5,644 nucleotides of DNA from Actinomycetes bacterium. GTDB taxonomy: Bacteria; Actinomycetota; Actinomycetes; Actinomycetales; Actinomycetaceae. The position numbers and the translations under genes are program-made. Shown one piece after another: positions 1 through 5,644 of the stretch (position 1 is the stretch's first letter; each line of letters starts with the position of its first letter). Under the pieces are notes generated by a model. The model was not told where the DNA came from. It saw only the letters and a program-made list of their open reading frames with translations, and did not search any database. The DNA lies in contig JAEZVQ010000021.1 in assembly GCA_023420745.1 (NCBI GenBank), positions 1-5,644 on the forward strand. Direction: 5' to 3'.

Positions 1-68
1 AATCTGCACCTCAGCCACTGCTGTGTCGTTTCCGTCGCGGACAGTGGGAGGTTGTCGGCGCGTGGCAT
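1..68 (-). CDS. 5' end of a divergent gene of unknown function (partial)
   Basis: On the minus strand an open frame begins at the ATG at 68-66 and runs off the left edge without a stop. It gives 22 codons, starting MPRADNLPLSATETTQQ and ending WLRCR. A strong ribosome binding site, GGAGGA (80-75), precedes it. A second in-frame ATG at 74-72 touches that site, so the ATG at 68, with a spacing of about 6-7 bases, is the better start. The fragment shows no signal peptide, membrane segment or recognisable motif, and I cannot name a family. It is transcribed away from tdk, so the roughly 100 bases between them must hold both promoters. A chance open frame is possible because only 68 bases are visible, but the well-placed ribosome binding site argues for a real gene. 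Confidence 0.5.
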   Translation of the reverse strand, partial: MPRADNLPLSATETTQQWLRCR

Positions 69-97
69 CGTCATTCCTCCAAAGTCGACAAGGCAAG

Positions 98-167
98 GGG
101 GAAACCGGCACAGTTAGAGACAGTCCCCGGCATGAGCCGGCACCACGTCTCACACCAGGAGAGGCTC
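98..167 (+). promoter_or_regulatory. tdk leader with competing short inverted repeats
   Basis: GCCGG at 136-140 can pair with CCGGC at 127-131 (5-bp stem, ATGA loop) or with another CCGGC at 105-109. The overlapping GAGCC at 134-138 can instead pair with GGCTC at 163-167, which covers the end of the ribosome binding site just before the tdk ATG. GGGG at 98-101 could also pair with CCCC at 125-128. These pairings exclude one another, which is the geometry of a translational switch. All stems are only 4-5 bp in GC-rich DNA, the transcription start is unknown, and I recognise no known riboswitch or promoter here, so regulation is a guess. Confidence 0.25.
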
Positions 168-168
168 G

Positions 169-807
169 ATGGCTAAGCTCTATTTCCGCTATGGCGCGAT
201 GAACTCAGGAAAATCGACAGCGCTGCTCCAAGCGGCGTACAACTACGAGGAACGCGGACAGCGAGTTATTCTCGTCAAACCCCTGATCGACACCAAGGGG
301 GATCGTTCGATCGTGTCGCGCCTCGGTGTGGAACGCGAAGTCGACCTGATGCTCGGTGCTGACGACGATTTGTACGAGAAGTTTCACGCCATCGCCTCCG
401 GCTACGATCCCGACGCGCTCGTCACCGAGGTGAGTGCACGACCGGTCGCGGCAATCCTCGTTGACGAAGCACAGTTTTGCACGCCGCAGCAGATCAACCA
501 GATGCTGCGCATCGCCGTACTCGACAACGTCCCGGTGCTGGCCTACGGGATTCGCACCGATTTCCAAACGGTGGCTTTCCCCGGTGCGCGTCGACTCCTC
601 GAAATCGCCCACACCGTCGAAGAACTCAAAACGATTTGCCGATGCGGGAGGAAAGCGATTTTCAACGGCAGGAGTATCGGCGGACAGTTCATTTTTGACG
701 GCGACCAGGTGGCGATCGACGGCGTTGACGTCACCTACGAATCACTGTGCGGCGCCTGCTATCTCGAAGAAGCCGGCGGGCGACTCGACCTCGACCATCA
801 GCACTAA
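169..807 (+). CDS. tdk: Thymidine kinase (type II, E. coli Tdk-like)
   Basis: Thymidine kinase is a cytosolic salvage enzyme that transfers phosphate from ATP to thymidine (and deoxyuridine) to give dTMP, which feeds dTTP supply. The 212-residue protein has the usual length. The P-loop is GAMNSGKS (residues 9-16), in the E. coli-type context of an N-terminal LYFRYGAMNSGKSTALLQ. A Walker B-like strand ILVDEAQF (96-103) contains the probable catalytic base E100. YGIRTDF (126-132) matches the family's YGLRTDF. Four cysteines, C157 and C159 (CRCGRK) plus C194 and C197 (CGAC), form the structural zinc site, and the lasso and thymidine-binding region lies between the pairs. All key residues are present, so it should be active. 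The ATG start has AGGAGAGG (157-164) in front with suitable spacing, and the N-terminus aligns with the family start. dnaE2 follows after 26 bases with no visible terminator, so the two are probably co-transcribed. Confidence 0.97.
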   Translation: MAKLYFRYGAMNSGKSTALLQAAYNYEERGQRVILVKPLIDTKGDRSIVSRLGVEREVDLMLGADDDLYEKFHAIASGYDPDALVTEVSARPVAAILVDEAQFCTPQQINQMLRIAVLDNVPVLAYGIRTDFQTVAFPGARRLLEIAHTVEELKTICRCGRKAIFNGRSIGGQFIFDGDQVAIDGVDVTYESLCGACYLEEAGGRLDLDHQH

Positions 808-824
808 ATACTCAGCACTCATAC

Positions 825-831
825 AGGGGGA
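825..831 (+). promoter_or_regulatory. Close-set ribosome binding site of dnaE2
   Basis: AGGGGGA lies immediately upstream of the GTG at 834. The gap is short (about 3-5 bases, depending on which G is counted), so initiation may be weak. It still decides the start, because upstream in-frame codons lie inside tdk and encode no conserved sequence. Confidence 0.5.
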
Positions 832-833
832 TC

Positions 834-3800
834 GTGGGGGAATATTACGCGGAACTGCACTGCCACAGCGCCTACAGTTTTCTCCACGGTGTCGACGAAC
901 CGGCAACGCTGGTGGCGCGTGCCAAAGAACTCGACCTCAGTGCGATCGCCATCCTCGACTACTCGGGAATGTACTCCGCTGTCCAGACGATGCGGGCGGC
1001 ACGCGAATGCGGGATGCGAACCGTGTACGGCACGGAACTCCACCTCACCGATCCCGCTGCCTCGGCGGCAGGGGAGAATACACCGTGGGAGGGAACTCAC
1101 CTGCCGATCCTCGCCAACGACGTTGACGGCTACCGAGATCTGTGCCGACTGCTGTCCTCCCACCAGCTCGGCCACAACGGGCGGCGAGACACCGTCGTCA
1201 CCGTTGACGACATCGCTGAATACCACCGGGGACGGTGGACGATCCTCACCGGCACCGCACACGGACCGATCCGCCAGGCGATTGACAGCGCGCTGATGCG
1301 CGGCATGAATCACGACGCAGCCATCGACGCCGCCGTCCACGCCACGCAGGACCTCATTGACCGTTTCGGGCGCGACCACGTCGTCGTCGAATCGACGCTG
1401 GCAACCGTGGAAGATGAGGAGGTGAGCGCGCACCTCCTCGCCGAGGTGGCGAAACGATGCGGCGTCATGCTGGTGGCGACCACCGCCGCGCGGTGCGCCA
1501 CCGTGTCAGGGCAGGCGCGAGCGCAACTCGTGCGAGCAACAACAATGAACACCACCGTGGCGCAGGCGGAAGCCTACCTCGAGGCGTATCCGCCAATCCT
1601 TAGACCAGCACAACAGATGCTCGACATTCACCGCCACTATCCGCAGGCGGTAGCGGCGGCACACGAGCTGGCGGCGACGCTGGCCTTTGACCTCGAACTC
1701 GTGGCACCGCAGCTTCCCCGCTGCGAGGTGCCCGACGGGGAAGATGACGACAGTTGGCTGCGCCACCGCGTCGAGCACGGTGCCCTCGCGCGATACGGCA
1801 CGCGAGAGCATCATCCGCGTGCCTGGGCGGTGATCGACCACGAGTTGGAGGTGATTTCGCGGCTGGGATTCGCCGGATATTTCCTCATCGTCGCCGACAT
1901 CGTCGACTTTTGTCGCAGTCGAGAAATCCTGTGCCAGGGGCGCGGATCAGCGGCGAATTCTGCGGTGTGCTACGCGCTGGGAATCACCGCTGTTGACGCG
2001 GTGGAACATCGGATGCTGTTTGAACGCTTCCTCAGTGACCGGCGAACGAACCCACCCGATATTGACGTCGACATTGAGGCGGTGCGACGCGAAGAAGTGA
2101 TCCAATACGTGTACCGCCGCTACGGGCGCCATCACGCGGCACAGGTGGCGAACGTCATCAGCTACCGTCCACGCTCCGCGATGGCAGATGCTGCGCGCGC
2201 ACTCGGCTACACCGCAGATGAGGCGCGCCGGTGGGTGCGTCGTGAACGACCGGCACCGCCCATCGTCGAACGGATGGCTGGGGAACTCCAACGCCTCCCA
2301 CACCACCTGGGGATTCATTCAGGGGGAATGATCCTCACCCGGCAACCGGTGTCGTCGATCTGTCCTGTCCAGTGGGCGCGAAAAGACGGGCGCACCGTCA
2401 TCCAGTGGGATAAGGATGACTGCGCCGACGTAGGACTGGTCAAATTCGACCTCCTCGGGCTGGGGATGCTCACCGCGCTTCGCCTGATGTTTGACGCGCT
2501 GCGCCGACGCGGCATCCGCGCTCCCGACGGTCGCGACATCGACCTCTACACCATCCCCGACAACGATCCCGCCGTCTACGACCTCTTGTGCGCTGCCGAC
2601 ACCGTTGGTGTTTTTCAAGTGGAATCTCGCGCCCAAATGCACACGCTGCCACGCATGAAACCCCGATGCTTCTACGACATTGTTATCGAAGTCGCACTGG
2701 TGCGTCCCGGCCCTATCCACGGCCATGCTGTCAATCCCTACCTGCGGCGACGCATGGGAAAAGAACCCGTTACCTACCCGCATCCGCGTCTCGAACCGAT
2801 CCTTCGCCGCACCCTGGGCGTCCCCCTATTCCAAGAACAACTGATGGCACTGGCGATGAAGGGTGCCGGCTTCAGTGGTGAGCAAGCTGACCAGTTGCGC
2901 AAAGCAATGGGATCAAAACGCAGCGGTGAACGAGTTGAAGCCCTCAAAGACGACCTGTACCGGGGGATGGCAGAACATGGAATCACCGGTCGTGCCGCCG
3001 ACGATATCTACGCGAGTTTTGCCGGATTCGCCCAGTTCGGATTCCCCGAATCGCACGCCTTTTCCTTCGCCTACATCGTCTACGCTTCCGCGTGGGTCAA
3101 AGCCCACTACCCGGAAGAGTTCTACGCCGCTATCCTCGCCGCACAACCGATGGGGTTCTACTCGCCGGCGACGATTATTGACGACGCGAAACGCCACGGC
3201 ATCACCGTGCGAACCCCGGATGTCACCACCTCGCAGGCACACACCACTGCGCCAGCACCTGGACAGATCATCCTCGGGCTGAGCAGCATCCACGGGCTGG
3301 CGCGAGACACCATCACGAGGATCCTCACAGCGCGTGAAACCGCGGCATTTTCCAGCATTGAGGACTGTGCTCGGCGCGCCGCACTGTCCCTGCGTGACTT
3401 GGACACGCTGGCGCTCGCGGGCGCTTGTGACAGCCTCGGTACCTCACGTCGCCATGCGCTATGGCATTCGCGTTCCTATGCACAAAACAGCGCCAGTCAA
3501 CCGACGCTTCCGGGGCTGGAATGGGCGGTTCCGTCAACGTTGCGTCCGATGAGCGACGAGGACGTCGTCCGTGCTGACTACCGCAGTATTCACGCGAGCC
3601 CCCGAGCGCATCCGATAGAGCTCGTACGCGCCGACCTATCGCCGCGAGTGGTGCGGTGTGCGGAGGTGGGGTATGTCGAGCCGGGGCGGCGTATTCACGT
3701 TGCCGGTGTGGTCACCCACCGGCAGCGCCCCGCGACTGCCGCGGGCACGGTGTTCGTCAACCTCGAAGACGAGACGGGGATGCTCAACGTCGTATGTTCG

Positions 3801-3959
3801 CCGGGCGTGTGGACGCGCTACCGTGCTGTCGCCCTCAATGCCTCGGCGATGGTGGTGCGCGGCCTGGTAGAGAGCGGCGACGGCGTCGTCTCCCTCGTTG
3901 CTGACGAACTGCGTGTCCTCGACTTGCCGGTGGCGCGTCGCTCGCGCGACTTTCGATGA
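834..3959 (+). CDS. dnaE2: Error-prone DNA polymerase DnaE2 (ImuC), C-family
   Basis: DnaE2 is a C-family replicative-type polymerase used for damage-induced mutagenesis and lesion tolerance. In characterised systems it works with ImuA' or ImuA and with ImuB, which links it to the sliding clamp. From GTG 834 the protein is 1041 residues, normal for DnaE2. An N-terminal PHP domain (about 1-225) opens with YAELHCHSAYSFLHG. The palm follows with QGRGSAANS (368-376), catalytic aspartates D411 and D413 in PDIDVDIE (408-415), and D539 in KFDLLGLGML. Then come VFQVESRAQM (from 593), FGFPESHAFSFAY (735-747), a helix-hairpin-helix region (about 813-870) and an OB fold (about 953-1000) with THRQRPATA and VNLEDETGM. 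It ends SRDFR, as DnaE2 proteins do, with no clamp-binding tail. The polymerase site looks intact, but several PHP metal ligands seem replaced. The frame continues upstream to 747 inside tdk, but homology begins only after the GTG at 834. imuA and imuB are not in the window, and no LexA box lies upstream of tdk or dnaE2. Confidence 0.95.
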   Translation: MGEYYAELHCHSAYSFLHGVDEPATLVARAKELDLSAIAILDYSGMYSAVQTMRAARECGMRTVYGTELHLTDPAASAAGENTPWEGTHLPILANDVDGYRDLCRLLSSHQLGHNGRRDTVVTVDDIAEYHRGRWTILTGTAHGPIRQAIDSALMRGMNHDAAIDAAVHATQDLIDRFGRDHVVVESTLATVEDEEVSAHLLAEVAKRCGVMLVATTAARCATVSGQARAQLVRATTMNTTVAQAEAYLEAYPPILRPAQQMLDIHRHYPQAVAAAHELAATLAFDLELVAPQLPRCEVPDGEDDDSWLRHRVEHGALARYGTREHHPRAWAVIDHELEVISRLGFAGYFLIVADIVDFCRSREILCQGRGSAANSAVCYALGITAVDAVEHRMLFERFLSDRRTNPPDIDVDIEAVRREEVIQYVYRRYGRHHAAQVANVISYRPRSAMADAARALGYTADEARRWVRRERPAPPIVERMAGELQRLPHHLGIHSGGMILTRQPVSSICPVQWARKDGRTVIQWDKDDCADVGLVKFDLLGLGMLTALRLMFDALRRRGIRAPDGRDIDLYTIPDNDPAVYDLLCAADTVGVFQVESRAQMHTLPRMKPRCFYDIVIEVALVRPGPIHGHAVNPYLRRRMGKEPVTYPHPRLEPILRRTLGVPLFQEQLMALAMKGAGFSGEQADQLRKAMGSKRSGERVEALKDDLYRGMAEHGITGRAADDIYASFAGFAQFGFPESHAFSFAYIVYASAWVKAHYPEEFYAAILAAQPMGFYSPATIIDDAKRHGITVRTPDVTTSQAHTTAPAPGQIILGLSSIHGLARDTITRILTARETAAFSSIEDCARRAALSLRDLDTLALAGACDSLGTSRRHALWHSRSYAQNSASQPTLPGLEWAVPSTLRPMSDEDVVRADYRSIHASPRAHPIELVRADLSPRVVRCAEVGYVEPGRRIHVAGVVTHRQRPATAAGTVFVNLEDETGMLNVVCSPGVWTRYRAVALNASAMVVRGLVESGDGVVSLVADELRVLDLPVARRSRDFR

Positions 3960-3984
3960 CTGTGGTTTCGATAACAGCGCGTCT

Positions 3985-4015
3985 CCATCATGATTGATTA
4001 GCGATGGTGAACCAT
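3985..4015. repeat. Small dyad symmetries between dnaE2 and the CYTH gene
   Basis: The 111-base gap holds ATGGT-GA-ACCAT (4004-4015), a perfect dyad, and the 8-bp palindrome ATCATGAT (3987-3994). CCATC (3985-3989) could also pair with GATGG (4003-4007). There is no T-run after any of them, so they do not look like a terminator. They could be an operator or chance. I could not pick a convincing -35/-10 pair in this gap. Confidence 0.25.
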
Positions 4016-4056
4016 TGAGGGGCACATATGCGGCGGGAAGCGCAGCGAGGCTATAC

Positions 4057-4063
4057 AGGGAGG
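4057..4063 (+). promoter_or_regulatory. Ribosome binding site of the CYTH gene
   Basis: AGGGAGG sits 7 bases before the GTG at 4071. It is a near-perfect Shine-Dalgarno sequence and fixes this GTG as the start, which is also where family homology (IEIERKFLV) begins. Confidence 0.8.
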
Positions 4064-4070
4064 CAGTGCA

Positions 4071-4730
4071 GTGGGGATTGAGATCGAACGAAAGTTCCTC
4101 GTCCACGGCGAGGAGTGGAGGGGGGCGGTAATACACACGATCCCAATGATTCAGGGGTATGTGGCGCGCGCAGATATACCGAGCACAGGAATGACGGGCA
4201 TGGATGCGGTGCACACCGGCCAATCGGCTCAGGAGAGTGACCACCCAGGGGTGCTCGTCGTGCGCGTGCGGCGTGCGGGAGACGAGGGGTACCTCACGCT
4301 CAAAGGACCGAGCCTCGGCGGCGAGGCCGACAGCCTTATTCGCGCCGAGTTTGAGTACCCGATTCCCGCGGCTGACGCTGATGCGATGATTGCTGCGTGG
4401 GTGGATGGAGTGGTGGAAAAAACCCGGTTTGTGCTCGATCCGGATCGCTTCGACGACGATGCGGATCACACGCAGCGATTGTCCGGGCTCGGCGGGGATC
4501 CCACGTGTCATGCGACGCGACATTCGACACAACACTCACCGTGGCAGTGGACAGTGGATGTGTTCCACGGAGTGAATGACGGGCTGGTCGTGCTCGAGAT
4601 TGAGGGCACTGGCGTGGAGACGCTGTCGCGCGACGCGCTACCGCAGTGGGTGGGGGACGAAGTCAGTGCCGATGTGCGGTTCACCAATGCGGCTCTCGCA
4701 CTCACGCCCTATTCGCAGTTCACCCGCTGA
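4071..4730 (+). CDS. CYTH-domain protein, probable triphosphate tunnel metalloenzyme
   Basis: CYTH proteins fold into a beta-barrel tunnel that binds a triphosphate group with divalent metal. Members include inorganic triphosphatases, thiamine triphosphatases and class IV adenylate cyclases. This protein (219 residues from GTG 4071) opens with the signature EIERKFLV (4-11; E4, E6, K8). QGYV (28-31), basic VRVRR (64-68), YLTLKG (74-79), acidic EFEY (93-96), EKTRF (116-120), WTVDVF (160-165) and LEIE (175-178) follow in family order. The ending WVGDEVSADVRFTNAALA (193-210) resembles the usual EVT-D-RY-N-LA ending. It resembles the short single-domain bacterial group, so tripolyphosphate hydrolysis is the likeliest activity, but substrate cannot be read from sequence. 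It is longer than the roughly 150-160 residues I expect, because of extra stretches at about 33-60 and 124-158. No signal peptide or C-terminal CHAD domain is seen. Its stop overlaps the convergent phosphatase gene by 11 bases. Expression may come by read-through from dnaE2 or from a promoter in the preceding gap. Confidence 0.92.
   Translation: MGIEIERKFLVHGEEWRGAVIHTIPMIQGYVARADIPSTGMTGMDAVHTGQSAQESDHPGVLVVRVRRAGDEGYLTLKGPSLGGEADSLIRAEFEYPIPAADADAMIAAWVDGVVEKTRFVLDPDRFDDDADHTQRLSGLGGDPTCHATRHSTQHSPWQWTVDVFHGVNDGLVVLEIEGTGVETLSRDALPQWVGDEVSADVRFTNAALALTPYSQFTR
4084..4099 (+). promoter_or_regulatory. LexA (SOS) box-like sequence inside the CYTH gene
   Basis: TCGAAC-GAAA-GTTCCT matches the Gram-positive and actinobacterial LexA operator pattern (TCGAAC-N4-GTTCGA, or CGAAC-N4-GTTC) at 10 of 12 specified positions. 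It lies at codons 5-10 of the CYTH gene, starting 13 bases after the GTG. The same bases encode the conserved IERKFL of the CYTH signature, so the resemblance may be a by-product of coding constraint. A repressor bound here could still block elongation. No comparable site was seen upstream of tdk or dnaE2. Confidence 0.25.
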
Positions 4731-5367
4731 TCATCGCGACGAGTTCCGCCGGGGTGTGGGCAATAGCGTCGGCGGTGTCGAACTCAGCGAGGTCAGTTCC
4801 TGACCAGGTGACGCCGATAGTGGCGAGCCCGTGCGCGTGAGCGCCGGTGATGTCATGGTGGCGGTCACCGATCATCACCGCATCTTCCGTGGCGATTCCG
4901 TCGGCGCGAAGGAGCGTCAACGCATCGAGGATCACCCGCGCTTTGTCGTAAGCCGGGTCGTCGCTTCGGGCGCCGCACACGTGGGCGAAGTAGGGTGATA
5001 AACCGAGTTCGCGCAGGATCGGCTCCGCGTAGCGATGGTTCTTCGAAGTGGCGACCGCGAGCGTCACCCCACGTGTGCGCAGGGTCTCGAGTGCCTCGAT
5101 GATGCCGTCAAAAATCGGGACGTCAAACATCATCGTGCTGTAGTGGCGGCGGTAGGTCGCGATCGCCGTGTCGATCTCATGCGCTGGCACTTCGGCGAAG
5201 TCGCGAAAGGAGACGGACAGCGGCGGTCCAACCCAGCGTCGCAGCTGTTCTCCACGTTGTTCGGGATAGCCGAGTTCGCGTAGAGCGAGGTTGACGCAGT
5301 CTTGAATCATTTGCGCTGAATCGACGAGGGTGCCGTCGACATCAAAAATCGCTACAGAGTGTGCCAT
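4720..5367 (-). CDS. HAD-superfamily phosphatase (phosphoglycolate phosphatase-like)
   Basis: This is a cytosolic haloacid dehalogenase-type phosphohydrolase that uses an aspartyl-phosphate intermediate and magnesium. The 215-residue protein carries all four HAD motifs. Motif I is FDVDGTLVDS (8-17; nucleophile D9, acid/base D11), motif II is TSK (107-109), motif III is K142, and motif IV is MIGDRHHDI (165-173; D168, D172). A helical cap (about 16-85) with WVGPPL (45-50) places it in subfamily IA, near the Gph/PpaX phosphoglycolate phosphatases and related 5'-nucleotidases. The true substrate cannot be told from sequence. The frame stays open upstream to a GTG at 5490, but the extra 41 residues are unlike any HAD N-terminus. 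ATG 5367 puts motif I at residue 8 and has AAGAGGAG (5388-5381) upstream, with a rather long gap of 13 bases. It is convergent with the CYTH gene, whose last 11 bases it shares. Confidence 0.92.
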   Translation of the reverse strand: MAHSVAIFDVDGTLVDSAQMIQDCVNLALRELGYPEQRGEQLRRWVGPPLSVSFRDFAEVPAHEIDTAIATYRRHYSTMMFDVPIFDGIIEALETLRTRGVTLAVATSKNHRYAEPILRELGLSPYFAHVCGARSDDPAYDKARVILDALTLLRADGIATEDAVMIGDRHHDITGAHAHGLATIGVTWSGTDLAEFDTADAIAHTPAELVAMISG

Positions 5368-5493
5368 CGGTCGCAGTTTTCTCCTCTTGCATGCCGGCGG
5401 GGAATCGAGGGGCGTGGTTTCGCGAGCTATCGCCGCCTTTTGTCGAGCGCTAACATGCCGAGTTTCCCTTGAAATTCTCACCTTTTCCACCTC

Positions 5494-5499
5494 ATCATA
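5494..5499 (-). promoter_or_regulatory. Candidate -10 element for the HAD phosphatase gene
   Basis: Read on the minus strand, TATGAT matches the TATAAT consensus at five of six positions. It would start transcription near 5487 and give a leader of about 120 bases before ATG 5367. I see no good -35 at the right distance, so this is tentative. Confidence 0.3.
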
Positions 5500-5540
5500 T
5501 CGTTGTGCCGGGGAAGTAGCGCGAGGGCAAATGCGGCTTT

Positions 5541-5569
5541 TTGTTCACCGCAGTGTGGCGTGCTAGAGT
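5541..5569 (+). promoter_or_regulatory. Promoter of the tRNA-Leu gene
   Basis: TTGTTC (5541-5546) and TAGAGT (5564-5569) are separated by exactly 17 bases. The -10 is preceded by TGC (5561-5563), an extended -10 element. Transcription would start near 5576, about 35 bases before the mature tRNA, a normal length for a 5' leader removed by RNase P. This is the best sigma-70-type promoter in the window. Confidence 0.65.
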
Positions 5570-5583
5570 ATTCCTCGTTGTTC

Positions 5584-5595
5584 GCCGGAAACGGC
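5584..5595 (+). other. GAAA-tetraloop hairpin in the tRNA-Leu leader
   Basis: GCCG-GAAA-CGGC folds into a 4-bp GC stem closed by a GNRA-class tetraloop. It lies between the predicted transcription start and the tRNA 5' end. It may simply fold the precursor leader, and no function is known to me. Confidence 0.3.
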
Positions 5596-5610
5596 ATCAA
5601 CACACTCCCT

Positions 5611-5644
5611 GCGCGGGTGGCGGAATAGGTAGACGCGCTAGCTT
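5611..5644 (+). tRNA. tRNA-Leu, 5' part, cut by the window edge before the anticodon
   Basis: The 34 bases match the 5' half of bacterial tRNA-Leu closely. They contain acceptor strand GCGCGGG, then T8 and G9, a D-arm GGCGGAATAGGTAGACGC in the class II style, and the start of the anticodon arm ending GCTAGCTT. By comparison with E. coli tRNA-Leu the final T is U33, so the next three bases, outside the window, are the anticodon and the isoacceptor cannot be named. One D-loop base differs from the common AATTGG (here AATAGG). The gene has its own promoter upstream and is divergent from the HAD phosphatase gene. Confidence 0.93.

Noticed and set aside
747..833. Longer dnaE2 start at GTG 747, inside tdk
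   Set aside because: The added 29 residues are arginine- and serine-rich out-of-frame tdk sequence with no family similarity, and DnaE2 homology starts right after GTG 834, which has its own ribosome binding site.
434..1126. Plus-strand open frame of 230 codons overlapping tdk and dnaE2
   Set aside because: It is an out-of-frame shadow of two conserved genes. Its product is rich in Arg, Ser and Pro with no domain.
3960..4070. Possible rho-independent terminator after dnaE2
   Set aside because: The only hairpins are short (5 bp) and lack a following T-run.
3636..4535. Long minus-strand open frame (299 codons) across the dnaE2 end and the CYTH gene
   Set aside because: It lies opposite two well-supported genes in GC-rich DNA, has no recognisable domain, and its codon pattern mirrors the coding strand.
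4545..4558. Tandem 7-bp repeat CAGTGGA
   Set aside because: It encodes the conserved WQWTVD stretch of the CYTH protein in frame, so it needs no separate explanation.
5368..5490. 41-residue N-terminal extension of the HAD phosphatase from GTG 5490
   Set aside because: HAD motif I normally lies within the first dozen residues. No ribosome binding site precedes this GTG, and the extension would overlap the leader region.
5611..5644. tRNA-Leu end as a possible integration site for a mobile element
   Set aside because: Integrases usually use the anticodon loop or 3' end, which is outside the window. No integrase or direct repeat is visible.

Overview
The window looks like a piece of an actinobacterial (Actinomycetota) chromosome. 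The DNA is GC-rich, two of the four complete genes start with GTG behind purine-rich ribosome binding sites, and the largest gene is a DnaE2-type error-prone polymerase whose C-terminal wording (THRQRPATA, LEDETGM, ending SRDFR) is typical of actinobacterial DnaE2. I cannot place the genus. No insertion sequence, phage gene, CRISPR array or integrase is visible, so this reads as core or stable chromosome rather than a mobile island.

Layout, left to right. Bases 1-68 hold the first 22 codons of a divergent minus-strand gene that leaves the window. A gap of about 100 bases with several short inverted repeats leads into tdk (169-807, thymidine kinase). dnaE2 (834-3959, error-prone DNA polymerase) follows after 26 bases on the same strand. 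After a 111-base gap comes a CYTH-domain protein (4071-4730, probable triphosphate tunnel enzyme). Its end overlaps by 11 bases the end of a convergent HAD-family phosphatase gene (4720-5367, minus strand). The 243 bases between the phosphatase start and the final tRNA contain a candidate phosphatase promoter and a good promoter for a tRNA-Leu gene. That tRNA is cut by the window edge exactly before its anticodon. No stretch of more than 300 bases lacks a gene, and I see no clear rho-independent terminator anywhere.

How they may work together: tdk and dnaE2 are close enough to be co-transcribed, which would join thymidine salvage (dTTP supply) with a translesion polymerase. This link is inferred from spacing only. 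The usual DnaE2 partners ImuA/ImuA' and ImuB are absent from the window. The CYTH and HAD proteins are both small phosphate-handling enzymes, but they lie on opposite strands and no shared pathway is evident.

I did not find a convincing undescribed system. The points most worth checking are the apparently eroded PHP metal site of DnaE2, the competing hairpins just before tdk, a strong LexA-box-like sequence inside the start of the CYTH gene, and two loop insertions in the CYTH protein.
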